Positions 31,783-40,545 are shown, counted from the stretch's first letter. The stretch is 64,000 nucleotides of DNA from Acidithiobacillus sp. YTS05 (GCF_024396695.1 NZ_CP094359.1:930001-994000); one strand, 5' to 3'. Numbers and translations are program-made. The notes: generated from the letters alone by a model not told the origin.

Positions 31783-31983
31783 GTGGCAGAAATGCAGTTG
31801 AAGATTACCGGAATGACCTGTGAGCATTGTGTGCGTGCGGCGACCCAGGCGCTGCAATCGGTGCCCGGAGTGGAACAGGTGGAAGTGAGTCTGCCGGATT
31901 CGGCGACGGTGCGGGGAGAAGTCGCGCTTGCCGACCTGCAGGCGGCTCTGGCAGAAGAAGGCTATGAGGCAACGTTACGGTAA
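31783..31983 (+). CDS. Heavy-metal-associated (HMA) domain protein, CopZ/MerP-like
   Basis: This 66-residue soluble protein is a single ferredoxin-like HMA domain with the metal-binding motif GMTCEHC near the N-terminus and the family pattern VPGVEQVEVSLPD. It could be a copper chaperone or a metal buffer. No P-type ATPase or mercury gene is adjacent, so its partner is unknown. The start is GTG 31783, with GGAGG at 31772-31776. It has no signal peptide, so it is cytoplasmic (CopZ-like rather than MerP-like). Confidence 0.88.
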   Translation: MAEMQLKITGMTCEHCVRAATQALQSVPGVEQVEVSLPDSATVRGEVALADLQAALAEEGYEATLR

Positions 31984-32242
31984 AGGCTGCGGATTCCTGT
32001 CGCTGAAAGGCGACAGGTGATTGGGTCGTAATCTGAACATAACTCATTGATTTATTGTCTTGGAATCCTGTAGTTCGCTGATGTTCTAAAATTCCGCGAT
32101 CATCTGCGGAGAAATTCACGATTTTTGATGCTGCTGCAGGGATCTTGTCGGGATGCGGCGACGGTTCCTTCGGTGCACTGCAAAAGAATGGCCTAAAAAC
32201 AAGAAGATACAGTTTGGCACGCCCTTTGCTTTTGTTCTGCCC
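31984..32242 (+). other. Intergenic region between the HMA gene and opgG
   Basis: This 259-base gap holds a perfect hairpin CCTGTCGC (31996-32003), loop TGAAAG, GCGACAGG (32010-32017), 13 bases after the stop. No T-run follows. The rest (32020-32242) is more A/T-rich than its surroundings, with no convincing promoter hexamer pair and no clear ribosome-binding site before opgG. The opgG frame stays open back to 32153, so part of it could be coding if an upstream start were used. Confidence 0.5.
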
Positions 32243-33772
32243 ATGAATCATTTCTCCTGCTTTCTAGTTTCGCGCCAGGTGCTCATGGGTCTGGCGCTTA
32301 TTGTCTCTGGCACTGCGTTTGCGCAAGCCAGCGACTTCGGCTTTGCCCAAGTCGAAGCGCGGGCGCGCAGTCTCGCGCATGAGGCCTATGATGCGACGCC
32401 GCCAAAGTTGCCGGCATTTCTGAAAGATCTCGACCCTGCGCAGTACGCGCAGATCCAGGACATCCATCCCTATTGGTCGGATAGCGACAGTCCGTTCCAG
32501 GTGCAGTTCTACGTGCCTGGATCCTATTTCCCGCGCCCAGAAAAGATCTCCGTGGTAGCCGATGGCAGCATAAGTCCGATTCCTTTCCAGTTGCAGGATT
32601 TCAGCTTTGGGAACCTGCATCCGCAAGATCTGCCCAGTGATCTGGGCTACGCCGGATTCCGTCTGCTCTATCCGCTGAATACCCCACCCAATTACAACGA
32701 ATTCATCTCCTTTCTTGGTGCCACCTATTTTCGTGCGGTCGGGAAAGACGCCATCTATGGTACCTCAGCGCGCGGCATTGGCATTGACACCGCGCAGCCC
32801 TCGGGAGAAATCTTCCCCTATTTCCGCCATATCTGGCTGGAGAAGCCCGCTCCCGGAGCGACGCAAATGACGGTATACGCCCTGATGGACAGTTCGGTGG
32901 TTACGGGTGCGTACCGTTTCGTGATCCATCCGGGAACCGACTGCGTAGTGGACGTCGAGGCGACCATCTACCTGCGCAAGCCGGTGCAGGTTTTGGAATT
33001 GGCACCTCTCACCAGCATGTTCTGGCATGGCCACGGACGCGGAGTTCGTGCCGGCGACTGGCACCCTGCGCAGCACGACTCCAGCGAGCTGGTCATGGCC
33101 AACGGCAACGGCGAATGGATCAGCCGCCCTCTCGATAACCCGCTGCAGATTCAGACTACCAGTTATGACATGCAGCAACCCCAGGGCTTCGGCCTCCTTC
33201 AGCAGCCGCGCGACTTTGCTGCGTACCAGGGCATCGATACCCAGTATCAGCGGCGCCCGAGTGTCTGGGTGAGCCCCGTGGGGGATTGGGGCAAAGGTCA
33301 GGTGCGTCTGGTGGAGTTGCCCACCAACAATCCAGATATGGACAATATCGACGTTTTCTGGGTGCCGGCGACCCAACCACAACCCGGCACTGCCTACCAT
33401 TACGCCTATCAGTTGCGCTTTTTCAACAGCCAGCATGGCCTGATTCCGTTGGCGCACCCTACGGCTACCTACCTCGGCTATGACGTGAAAGAGCCGGAGT
33501 GGCAGCATGTGGTCATCGATTTTTCTGGTGGTGCGCTCACCCGTCTTCCGGGGAGCATGCCAGTGCAGGCACATTTCAGTGCTGCTGACGGTGCCCAGGT
33601 CCGCGCCCAGAAGCTTGAGTATTCCAGCAATGGTCACTTCTGGCGCCTGCTCGCCGACGTCAAGACAGCGGGCCAGACGCCGAGCAATTTGCGTGCGTAT
33701 TTAACTCTCGACGGTCAGGTGATGACCGACACCTGGACCTTTCTCTTACAACCCGCCAAAGGAGGTCACTGA
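32243..33772 (+). CDS. opgG: Periplasmic glucan biosynthesis protein OpgG (MdoG)
   Basis: OpgG is the periplasmic protein that works with OpgH in osmoregulated periplasmic glucan synthesis; related OpgD is a beta-1,2-glucanase. The 509 residues (511 in E. coli) begin with a signal peptide ending at TAFAQA. The catalytic-like N-terminal domain contains GLSARG-type AIYGTSARGIGIDTAQPSG, ATGAYRF-like VTGAYRFVIHPG and NPQGFGLLQQ-type signatures, followed by an Ig-like C-terminal domain. Start uncertain: ATG 32243 gives a good signal peptide but lacks a visible ribosome-binding site. Confidence 0.9.
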   Translation: MNHFSCFLVSRQVLMGLALIVSGTAFAQASDFGFAQVEARARSLAHEAYDATPPKLPAFLKDLDPAQYAQIQDIHPYWSDSDSPFQVQFYVPGSYFPRPEKISVVADGSISPIPFQLQDFSFGNLHPQDLPSDLGYAGFRLLYPLNTPPNYNEFISFLGATYFRAVGKDAIYGTSARGIGIDTAQPSGEIFPYFRHIWLEKPAPGATQMTVYALMDSSVVTGAYRFVIHPGTDCVVDVEATIYLRKPVQVLELAPLTSMFWHGHGRGVRAGDWHPAQHDSSELVMANGNGEWISRPLDNPLQIQTTSYDMQQPQGFGLLQQPRDFAAYQGIDTQYQRRPSVWVSPVGDWGKGQVRLVELPTNNPDMDNIDVFWVPATQPQPGTAYHYAYQLRFFNSQHGLIPLAHPTATYLGYDVKEPEWQHVVIDFSGGALTRLPGSMPVQAHFSAADGAQVRAQKLEYSSNGHFWRLLADVKTAGQTPSNLRAYLTLDGQVMTDTWTFLLQPAKGGH

Positions 33773-33773
33773 C

Positions 33774-34268
33774 ATGTATGTTGATCACTGGCAATCAGGT
33801 TCCGCTGCGGATCTTCCTTTGCCTCAGGCAACAGATCCGATGACCGCCGAAGACGTCGTTCTTTTGTCACGTATGGAGACCTATTTGTCGCGCTTGCCTT
33901 TCGACGATGCGCAACGCTTGTGGCTCCAAGCCGAACTCGCCCTGCAGTTGCGGCAGTTGACCGTGGACGATCCGGCGGTACGTAGCGCGCGTGCCTTTGC
34001 CGCCTTGCAGAATCGTATCGCCACCTTGCATCGCGGCGACGAATGGGAAGCGCGTCTAGCGCTGAGCCTGCGTCCGGTGTTGCCAGCGGAAATCGAGCAG
34101 CCCAGCCGTTGGCTGCGTGGGCATCAGATGCAGCCGCAACGCAGCAAAATGGCTTCTGTACCGATGCAGCGCTCTGTCTCTGCTTTTCTGCAGCGCCAGA
34201 CACAGTCTCTACGCGAATTCTGGAATCGCAGTCGCCGTTTGGTGCCGTTTTTCGGAAATGTGCGATGA
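33774..34268 (+). CDS. Unrecognised 164-residue cytoplasmic protein between opgG and opgH; possible detached OpgH N-terminal region
   Basis: I do not recognise a domain. The protein is hydrophilic with no signal or membrane segment. Residues 25-100 look helical and contain leucine-rich repeats of heptad character (ELALQLRQL, AFAALQNRI). The last 30 residues are basic (LREFWNRSRRLVPFFGNVR). In E. coli, OpgH itself carries a cytosolic N-terminal region of about 140 residues ending in a similar FW-basic stretch before its first membrane helix. Here OpgH lacks it. The stop overlaps the opgH ATG by 4 bases. The start ATG 33774 directly follows opgG, with AGGAGG in the last opgG codons (33761-33766). 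The split-domain idea is inference. Confidence 0.7.
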   Translation: MYVDHWQSGSAADLPLPQATDPMTAEDVVLLSRMETYLSRLPFDDAQRLWLQAELALQLRQLTVDDPAVRSARAFAALQNRIATLHRGDEWEARLALSLRPVLPAEIEQPSRWLRGHQMQPQRSKMASVPMQRSVSAFLQRQTQSLREFWNRSRRLVPFFGNVR

Positions 34269-36310
34269 ACCGCCATCCGACACGTGCCTGGGAGGCCCTG
34301 AGTCAGAGCAGAAGGCGCTGGTTGACGGCCCTGATCGCGATTCCGGCAGTGGCGTTGGGAGTGCTGTTGCAACATGAGCTGGCACTCTCGCAGCCTCTGT
34401 GGCTGGAGATTTTGACCATTGCCATCTTTGTGCTGCTCTTCGCATGGATCTCGGCAGGGTTCTGGACCGCCCTGGTCGGCTTCTTCGTTCTGCTGCAGGG
34501 GCGTACGCGCAGCATCGCCCACGATCCCGAGGAGCTGCGTCGTTCCCCGCGCCCAGATGCACGGGTAGCTGTCATCATGCCGATCTACAACGAAGATCCG
34601 ACGCGCACGATCGCTGGTCTGCAGGCCTGCTATCGTTCTGTGCAGCGAACCGGCAAGCTCGAGCATTTTTCCTTTTTCCTGCTCAGTGACAGCCGTGATC
34701 CCCAGTCCTGGGTCAACGAGGAGTTGGCCTGGGCGAGTCTCTGCGAAGAGCTCAACGCCTTCGGCCGCATTCATTACCGGCGCCGGCCGGTCAACAACCA
34801 CGCCAAGAGTGGCAATGTCGCTGATTTTTGTCGGCGCTGGGGTAAGCAATACGAATATATGGTCGTGCTCGACGCCGACAGCGTGATGGCCGGCGATACC
34901 CTTTACAGGATGCTGGAGATCATGGAGGGGAACCCGCAGGTGGGTATCCTGCAGACCCAGCCCGTCTCGGTCAACCGATCGACTCTCTATGCCCGCATCC
35001 AGCAGTTTTCCCAACGGCTCTATGGTCCGCTGTTCAGTGCGGGACTGCGTTTCTGGCAGCTCGGCGACGGTCACTTCATTGGTCACAACGCCATGATCCG
35101 GGTGGCACCGTTTACGCGACATTGTGCCTTGCCCATTCTTCCCGGTCGTGCACCCCTCGGTGGCCAGTTGCTCAGCCACGATTTTGTCGAGGCGGCCCTG
35201 ATGGCACGCGCGGGATGGGAAGTCTGGTTTCTGCCGGAGCTGGGCGGCAGTTGGGAGGAGTCCCCGCCCACGTTGATCGACGATCTGAAGCGTGATCGCC
35301 GCTGGGCGCAGGGCAATATGCAGCATCTACGCCTGCTGGCCGCGAATCGCCTGCGCTCGGCCCATCGCTTCCTCTTCATCAATGGCGCCATGTCCTTTCT
35401 GGCAGCACCATTATGGGGCATTTTTCTCATACTGGGGGCGATTTCCGGTCTGATTTACTGGGCCCACGGAGGCTCCAGCGACTCCATGAGCCTGTTTCAC
35501 TACGGTATGGATAATCCGTTGCCAGTCTGGCTTTTTGCCGTCACCCTGACTTTTCTGCTGGGTCCCAAGCTGCTCGCGGTGCTCTGGTTGCATTGGTCAC
35601 GCCAGGCAAAGTATTTCGGTGGAACCGGCGCTATGCTGCTGGGCGTGATCCTCGAAAGTATCTTTGCCATCGTTCTGGCTCCGGTGCGCATGGTCTTCCA
35701 CAGTATCTTCGTCGTACAGACCCTGACCGGACGGGGAGTGAAGTGGGGCGCGCAGGTGCGTGGTGACCAGGAAACCCCTTGGCGGGTCGCCGTGCGTCAA
35801 TTCGGCGCACTCAGTTTGATTGGCGTCTCTTTTCTGTTTGCTGCCCAGCCGTTTCTGGGATTCTGGCACTTTGCCTGGCTGTTGCCGATTTTTCTGGGGC
35901 TGGCCCTCTCGGTGCCGCTCGCGGTCTTCACCAGCCGCAGCTCCTGGGGCTTGTGGGCGCGACGTCGCCGCTTGTTTCTGATTCCCGAGGAGATCCAGGC
36001 ACCGCGAGAATTGCGTGAACTCGGCTCGGAGTATGTGGATTTTCTGCCGCAGGTGGAGGGTGATGCCTTCATCGCCACGGTTGTGGATCCGCGTTTCAAC
36101 GCCGTCCATGCCGCCTTGCAGCGAGACCGTGCCGGACTTTGGGGAATCACCGCTGCATTGTGCAACAAGGCGCTCACCCTAGGCCCCGCAGAGCTGAGTC
36201 GGCGGGAACGTAATATCCTGCTCAGTGACCGGCAAGCGATGTTGACCCTGCACCGCGCTGTTTGGTCGCAGCACGAACCGGAAAAACTGGCGGCCTGGGG
36301 ATTGCTCTAG
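34265..36310 (+). CDS. opgH: Glucan synthase OpgH (MdoH), short form
   Basis: OpgH polymerises UDP-glucose into the beta-1,2-glucan backbone at the inner membrane. At 681 residues it is about 165 shorter than E. coli OpgH (847). It starts almost at the first membrane helix. The GT2 catalytic domain has IMPIYNEDPTRTIAGL, SGNVADFCRRWG, the metal-binding VLDADSVMAGDT, GHNAMIR, LSHDFVEAALMARAGWEV and RDRRWAQGN (QxxRW-type). Multiple membrane segments follow. The start is ATG 34265, overlapping the previous stop; the same frame is open upstream to 34043, but that part looks non-coding. Confidence 0.93.
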   Translation: MNRHPTRAWEALSQSRRRWLTALIAIPAVALGVLLQHELALSQPLWLEILTIAIFVLLFAWISAGFWTALVGFFVLLQGRTRSIAHDPEELRRSPRPDARVAVIMPIYNEDPTRTIAGLQACYRSVQRTGKLEHFSFFLLSDSRDPQSWVNEELAWASLCEELNAFGRIHYRRRPVNNHAKSGNVADFCRRWGKQYEYMVVLDADSVMAGDTLYRMLEIMEGNPQVGILQTQPVSVNRSTLYARIQQFSQRLYGPLFSAGLRFWQLGDGHFIGHNAMIRVAPFTRHCALPILPGRAPLGGQLLSHDFVEAALMARAGWEVWFLPELGGSWEESPPTLIDDLKRDRRWAQGNMQHLRLLAANRLRSAHRFLFINGAMSFLAAPLWGIFLILGAISGLIYWAHGGSSDSMSLFHYGMDNPLPVWLFAVTLTFLLGPKLLAVLWLHWSRQAKYFGGTGAMLLGVILESIFAIVLAPVRMVFHSIFVVQTLTGRGVKWGAQVRGDQETPWRVAVRQFGALSLIGVSFLFAAQPFLGFWHFAWLLPIFLGLALSVPLAVFTSRSSWGLWARRRRLFLIPEEIQAPRELRELGSEYVDFLPQVEGDAFIATVVDPRFNAVHAALQRDRAGLWGITAALCNKALTLGPAELSRRERNILLSDRQAMLTLHRAVWSQHEPEKLAAWGLL

Positions 36311-36323
36311 TATCTTTACTGCC

Positions 36324-36725
36324 ATGGCAGATAACCATGTTGATTTGATGGCAATGGCGGGTTTGCGCGACGAGCTGGAGGCGTTGCGCAAAATGGCGCA
36401 GGAGGGTGACCCCGTTGCCCAGTTCAACATGGGCGTGCGGTATGCCAATGGCCAAGGAGTTCCCCAGGATCTTCTCGAGGCGGCGCGCTGGTATGGTGCC
36501 GCCGCCGATCAAGGGGATGCCCCGGCACAGTTCAACCTGGGTTTACTTTTTTATCAGGGCCAGGGCGTCGAACGCAGCCTGGAGTATGCCTATGAGCTGT
36601 TCCGTCTGGCAGCCGTGCAGGGCGATGCCCGTGCCCGTGCGGGCCTGGATGCGGTACTGCTGGAACTGGACGCGGTAACCCGCGAGCGCCTGCTGCGCGG
36701 GTTACCCCTGCCCAGCACCCACTGA
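36324..36725 (+). CDS. Sel1-repeat protein
   Basis: This 133-residue protein lacks a signal peptide and contains two clear Sel1-like (TPR-type) repeats, AQFNMGVRYANGQGVPQDLLEAARW and AQFNLGLLFYQGQGVERSLEYAYELF (each begins AQFN; residues about 34-95). A partial third repeat follows (GDARARAGL). Sel1 repeats mediate protein-protein contacts. It starts 13 bases after opgH and may be co-transcribed. Whether it assists glucan synthesis is unknown. It ends 11 bases from the convergent epimerase gene. Confidence 0.8.
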   Translation: MADNHVDLMAMAGLRDELEALRKMAQEGDPVAQFNMGVRYANGQGVPQDLLEAARWYGAAADQGDAPAQFNLGLLFYQGQGVERSLEYAYELFRLAAVQGDARARAGLDAVLLELDAVTRERLLRGLPLPSTH

Positions 36726-36736
36726 GCAGGCAACTG

Positions 36737-37792
36737 TCAGGCGCTCTTGCCCTGCCCGGGGCGCCGTTGCCGGGCGGCGGAAAATTGGGCCGCGCGTCCC
36801 CCGCCAATGTACTCCGGTACCACGCTCTCCAATGCCGTTGCTTCGATGCCAAAGGCATGTAGCAGGTCGTTGTGCTGACAGACGTTATCCACGGACAGGG
36901 AGAGGAGATTGTCGCGGGTGATGATCTTGCCCGGCAATTTTTCGAAGATGCTGGCCTGCAGCGTGGCGAGCAGATCACACAGGGGAACGATGGCCTGGTG
37001 TTTGCCAATGAGGCTTTGGGTGTAGCGCAGGATCTCCGCCAGGGTGTAGACCTTCGGACCACAGAGATCAAAAGATTTGCCAAAGGTTTTTGGGTCATCG
37101 ATGGCCTGGACGAAGGCGCTGACCACATCCTCGACCCAGACCGGCTGCAGTTTTGCCTTGGCTTTGGCGAGGGGGATGAACAATGGAACGGAGCGCAGCA
37201 GCTTGGCAAACTGATTGAAAAAGCTGTCTCCGTCGCCAAAGATCACCGAAGGCCGGAAACTGGTAACGTGCAGTCCGCGCCCCCAGACCAGTTTCGGGCC
37301 GTTGAGGTAGGTGAAATGCCCCAGCGCGGCGCTGTTTTCCCCGGCCTGACGCACGATCTCCTCGCCGATCCCTTTCGAGCGCAAGTAGGCGCTCGGCCCC
37401 ACGGGATTGGCGCCCAGCGCGCTCATGTGCAAGAGCCTTTGCACGCCCAGGCGGGCGCAGGTGTTGGCGAGCAGCCGCGGTAGCTCGATATGGTTTTTTT
37501 CAAAGTCACCATGGCGCTCCGGGGGCAGATCGTTGCGTCCCGGCCGGCGCTCATGGAGTATGCCCACCAGGTTGATGGCGACGTCGCGATCCTGCAGCTG
37601 GCGCTCGAGTTCCACCGGCTCGTGCACATTCGCTTGCACCAACTCCAGCCCGGGCAAGACCAGAAGATCTTCGCGGTGACGCTCGCGATTGCGGGTCAGT
37701 ACGCGAACTTGATGCCCCTGTTGGCACAGTCGCTCGGCCAGGTGCCGACCGACGAAGCCAGAGCCGCCCAGAATGACGATACGATGAGGCAT
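36737..37792 (-). CDS. NAD(P)-binding epimerase/dehydratase of the NDUFA9 (atypical SDR) type
   Basis: The 351-residue protein starts MPHRIVILGGSGFVGRHLAE, a Rossmann dinucleotide-binding motif (GGSGFVG), and continues with INLVGILHE and the family stretch RPSVIFGDGDSFFNQFA, typical of the complex I NDUFA9 subfamily of atypical SDRs. The classical YxxxK is partly preserved as AYLRSKGIGEE. Bacterial members bind NADPH and have no settled function. A basic tail (RRPGQGKSA) is unusual. It is divergently placed from DUF423. Confidence 0.85.
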   Translation of the reverse strand: MPHRIVILGGSGFVGRHLAERLCQQGHQVRVLTRNRERHREDLLVLPGLELVQANVHEPVELERQLQDRDVAINLVGILHERRPGRNDLPPERHGDFEKNHIELPRLLANTCARLGVQRLLHMSALGANPVGPSAYLRSKGIGEEIVRQAGENSAALGHFTYLNGPKLVWGRGLHVTSFRPSVIFGDGDSFFNQFAKLLRSVPLFIPLAKAKAKLQPVWVEDVVSAFVQAIDDPKTFGKSFDLCGPKVYTLAEILRYTQSLIGKHQAIVPLCDLLATLQASIFEKLPGKIITRDNLLSLSVDNVCQHNDLLHAFGIEATALESVVPEYIGGGRAAQFSAARQRRPGQGKSA

Positions 37793-37892
37793 GGATGACG
37801 CTCCTCTACGGTTGATCTATGCCGTTAGAATAGCATGGGTCGCTGAGCGCGGTATTATTGCGCCTGTTTATGCGCGGATTAGGAGACATCGA

Positions 37893-38297
37893 ATGCAGCA
37901 AAAGGAGCGGAAACAAAAGTATGGCGCAAGGTGGGCGGCCCTTGGAGCAGTGCTCTGTTCTCTCGCAGTGGTTCTGGCGGCGGCGGGCGACCATTTGGTG
38001 GCGGGCGATGTCAGCCAGCACGCTTTACGGATTTATGACATTGCCAATCGCTTCCAGCTTTTCCAGGGGATTGGCCTGATCCTGTTGGGCCTGTCCATAG
38101 CGCAATGGGGACCGCGAGCGAGCTGGACCTGGGCAGGAATCCTGCTCCTGTTTGGAGTATTGTTCTTCAGTGGTGGCCTCTATCTGGTCTCCCTGGTTGG
38201 TCAGAGCTGGGCCTTTCTGGCCCCTATCGGCGGCATGGCAATGATTCTGTCCTGGCTGGTTTTTGCCTTTGCCCTCTGGCGCAGCCGCTCAGGGTAG
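37893..38297 (+). CDS. DUF423 membrane protein (YgdD-like)
   Basis: This is a 134-residue inner-membrane protein with four predicted helices, similar to E. coli YgdD and TMEM256-like proteins (DUF423 pattern: AAAGDHLV..., ANRFQLFQGIGLILLG and SGGLYL). Function is unknown. ATG 37893 is chosen because AGGAGA at 37881-37886 precedes it by 6 bases; the frame is open back to 37791 with non-membrane-like sequence. Its last 9 bases overlap the convergent sohB. Confidence 0.78.
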   Translation: MQQKERKQKYGARWAALGAVLCSLAVVLAAAGDHLVAGDVSQHALRIYDIANRFQLFQGIGLILLGLSIAQWGPRASWTWAGILLLFGVLFFSGGLYLVSLVGQSWAFLAPIGGMAMILSWLVFAFALWRSRSG

Positions 38298-39269
38298 GGG
38301 CGGCGTCCAGATGCCGTCCCAGATCTGCTGCGCCTTCAGACCCAGCCGTTGCGCCAGACTGGGGCGCGCCGCAAAACCGAGGAGCAGCACTTTCTGCGTT
38401 TCCGCTGCGCGCTGGATCCAGGCATCGCTGGTGACCAGCTCATCGACCAGCCCCAGTTCCAGCGCCCGTTCCCCCAGCCAGGCCTCGCCGGTGGCAACTT
38501 TCTCCAGGTCGAGTTGCGGGCGATAGCGACCGATGAGTTCCCGAAACTGCTCGTGAATCTCGCCGAGTTCCTCGCGTAGCTTTTCCCGACCTTCCTCGGT
38601 GTTCTCACCAAAGAGGGTGATGGTGCGTTTGTACTTGCCGGCGGTGAACTGCTCAAAATCGACGTTGTGTTCCTTGAGCCAGCGATGAAAATTGGGCACC
38701 TGCGCGATGACGCCAATCGAGCCGACCAGAGCAAAAGGGCTGGCAATGATGCGCTGGGCAACGACGGCCATCATGTAGCCGCCACTGGCAGCGACGGTGT
38801 CGACCAGTATATTCAGCTCCAGTCCGGCCTCGCGCAGGCGCAGCAGTTGCGCGGCCGCCAGACCATAGGTATTCACCATTCCACCACCGCTTTCCAGACG
38901 CACGCAAACGCGATCACCCTCCTGTCGGGCGGCGAGGATCACGTCAATCTCCTGACGCAGGTTCTCCACCGCCGAGGCGCGGAGATCGCCCTTGAAATCG
39001 AGCACATAGAGGCAGCCTTGCGTCTCTTGCTTGGCACGCTCCTGGCGGGCCTTTTTGCGTCGCTTGAGGACGGCCTTGGCCTCTTTTTTGGGCAGGCGCT
39101 GGCGGAGGAGTTGGCTAGCCCGCTCCTCGTAGCGTTGCCCGAGATCGGTGATCTGCAGGGTGGCGCCCTTGTCGCGCTTGCGCCCGAAGGGCGACCAGGA
39201 AAGGAAGAGGAGGCTCGCCACGACGACGGTGGCGCTTTCCGCGAGAAAAAGAAGATAGGCAAGGAGCAT
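38289..39269 (-). CDS. sohB: Inner-membrane serine peptidase SohB (S49 family)
   Basis: SohB is an SppA-like peptidase facing the periplasm. The 326 residues include an N-terminal membrane segment (about 4-24), a basic linker and the S49 domain. The nucleophile is S162 in TVAASGGYMMA and the probable general-base Lys is in AGKYKR (K212/K214). VLDFKGDLRASAV, VGSIGVIAQVPNFHRW and TLFGENTEEGREK closely follow E. coli SohB (349 aa) as I recall it. I use ATG 39269; an earlier ATG at 39314 would add 15 residues ahead of the membrane segment. It is divergent from moaD. Confidence 0.9.
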   Translation of the reverse strand: MLLAYLLFLAESATVVVASLLFLSWSPFGRKRDKGATLQITDLGQRYEERASQLLRQRLPKKEAKAVLKRRKKARQERAKQETQGCLYVLDFKGDLRASAVENLRQEIDVILAARQEGDRVCVRLESGGGMVNTYGLAAAQLLRLREAGLELNILVDTVAASGGYMMAVVAQRIIASPFALVGSIGVIAQVPNFHRWLKEHNVDFEQFTAGKYKRTITLFGENTEEGREKLREELGEIHEQFRELIGRYRPQLDLEKVATGEAWLGERALELGLVDELVTSDAWIQRAAETQKVLLLGFAARPSLAQRLGLKAQQIWDGIWTPPLP

Positions 39270-39343
39270 GCGAGGGTCCGTCTTGCAAGGCCAAGGGCCA
39301 ACGTCTACCATCATCAGATGGATTGCAAAGGGTGCTCGCCGAG

Positions 39344-39583
39344 ATGATTTCCGTCAAGTTTTTTGCCAGCGTGCGCGAGCGCTTGGGGCAGGCCAGCATC
39401 GATCTGGAACTGCAGGCTGGCAGCACCGTCGCTGAGGTTCTGGCGCAGGTGGAAGGCATTGCCGGCGTATCTCTGGCCGGACAGCATCTGCTCGCGGCCC
39501 GCAATCAGGTGCATGTGCCTTTCACCGAGTCGGTGGCGGATGGCGATGAAATCGCCTTCTTCCCTCCGGTTACCGGGGGCTGA
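39344..39583 (+). CDS. moaD: Molybdopterin synthase sulfur carrier subunit
   Basis: MoaD is a ubiquitin-fold carrier that brings thiocarboxylate sulfur to molybdopterin synthase. The 79 residues start MISVKFFASVRERLG and end with the essential Gly-Gly (FFPPVTGG), which is adenylated by MoeB. A TTG seven codons earlier is in frame but not needed. It is followed after one base by moaE, so both halves of the synthase are present. It opens an eleven-gene forward run. Confidence 0.95.
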   Translation: MISVKFFASVRERLGQASIDLELQAGSTVAEVLAQVEGIAGVSLAGQHLLAARNQVHVPFTESVADGDEIAFFPPVTGG

Positions 39584-39584
39584 G

Positions 39585-40055
39585 ATGACGGTACGGGTGC
39601 AGCAGGAGGCCTTCGATCTGGGCGCTGAGCTGGAAGCTCATGCCCAGCCGACGGCGGGCGCGGTGGTGAGCTTTCTGGGTACCGTCCGCGACTACAGCGA
39701 TGCCGCCGACATCCTGGCGATGGAAATCGAACATTATCCCGGCATGACCGAGCGCGAACTGGAGCGGGTGGCGCAGGAGGCGCAGCGGCGCTATGACATC
39801 CTCGACAGTCTCATCATCCATCGCTATGGGCGTCTGACGCCGCAGGACCCCATCGTTCTGGTCGCCGTCTGGTCCCTGCACCGTGCCGCCGCCTTTGATG
39901 CCTGTCGCTATCTCATCGACGTGCTCAAGACCTCGGCGCCCTTCTGGAAAAAGGAGATTACCCCGGCCGGCGCGCGCTGGGTCACTGACTGCCCCGGTTG
40001 TCGGGCAGGGACGCAGCACGGCCATGTCCATCCCGATGTCTTAGAGGAGTGTTGA
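39585..40055 (+). CDS. moaE: Molybdopterin synthase catalytic subunit
   Basis: MoaE converts precursor Z (cPMP) to molybdopterin using MoaD thiocarboxylate. The 156 residues contain [14 protein letters not shown] and the active-site stretch [12 protein letters not shown] with the conserved lysines, plus [18 protein letters not shown]-terminal Cys/His tail ([14 protein letters not shown]) is an unusual addition. The tail might bind metal (speculative). ATG 39585 directly follows moaD; yajQ starts 2 bases after the stop. Confidence 0.95.
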   Translation: MTVRVQQEAFDLGAELEAHAQPTAGAVVSFLGTVRDYSDAADILAMEIEHYPGMTERELERVAQEAQRRYDILDSLIIHRYGRLTPQDPIVLVAVWSLHRAAAFDACRYLIDVLKTSAPFWKKEITPAGARWVTDCPGCRAGTQHGHVHPDVLEEC

Positions 40056-40057
40056 TC

Positions 40058-40543
40058 TTGCCCAGTTTTGATGTGGTTTCCGAAATCGATCTGCAGGAAG
40101 TGGACAATGCCTTGCACACCACCAGCAAGGAAATCGGCAATCGCTACGACTTCAAGGGCAGCAAGGCGAGCATCGAGCGCAAGGAGCAGGAGCTGATCCT
40201 GCTGGCAGAAGACGAATACAAGCTGGGGCAGATGCTCGATCTGCTCTCCCAGCGTCTGGTCAAGCGTGGGGTCGACCTCAAGGCCCTGGAAATCGGCAAG
40301 GTGAGCGATGCTGCTGGCGGTATGCAGCGTCAGGTCTGTACCCTGAAGGCGGGCATCAATGCCGAACTGGGCAAGAAAATGGGGAAGCTGCTGAAGGATG
40401 GCCGCTACAAGGTGCAGGCCAGCATGCAGGGCGATCAGCTGCGGGTCAGCGGCAAGAGCCGCGATGACCTGCAGGCCGCCATTGCCGCATTGCGCGCCGA
40501 AGATTTTGGGATTCCTCTGCAATTCAACAACTTTCGCGATTGA
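40058..40543 (+). CDS. yajQ: YajQ-family nucleotide-binding protein
   Basis: YajQ proteins have two ferredoxin-like domains. A Xanthomonas member binds cyclic di-GMP and E. coli YajQ binds tRNA/ATP. The 161 residues start [10 protein letters not shown] after a TTG initiator and contain the signature [16 protein letters not shown]. The TTG (40058) is chosen because AGAGGAG (40043-40049) lies 8 bases upstream and the protein then begins exactly as in the family. It lies between moaE and the HugZ-like gene. Confidence 0.92.
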   Translation: MPSFDVVSEIDLQEVDNALHTTSKEIGNRYDFKGSKASIERKEQELILLAEDEYKLGQMLDLLSQRLVKRGVDLKALEIGKVSDAAGGMQRQVCTLKAGINAELGKKMGKLLKDGRYKVQASMQGDQLRVSGKSRDDLQAAIAALRAEDFGIPLQFNNFRD

Positions 40544-40545
40544 AG

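Noticed and set aside
34043..34264. Longer OpgH starting upstream in the same frame
   Set aside because: The extension lies inside another gene in a different frame and does not resemble OpgH; the ATG overlapping the upstream stop is the natural start.
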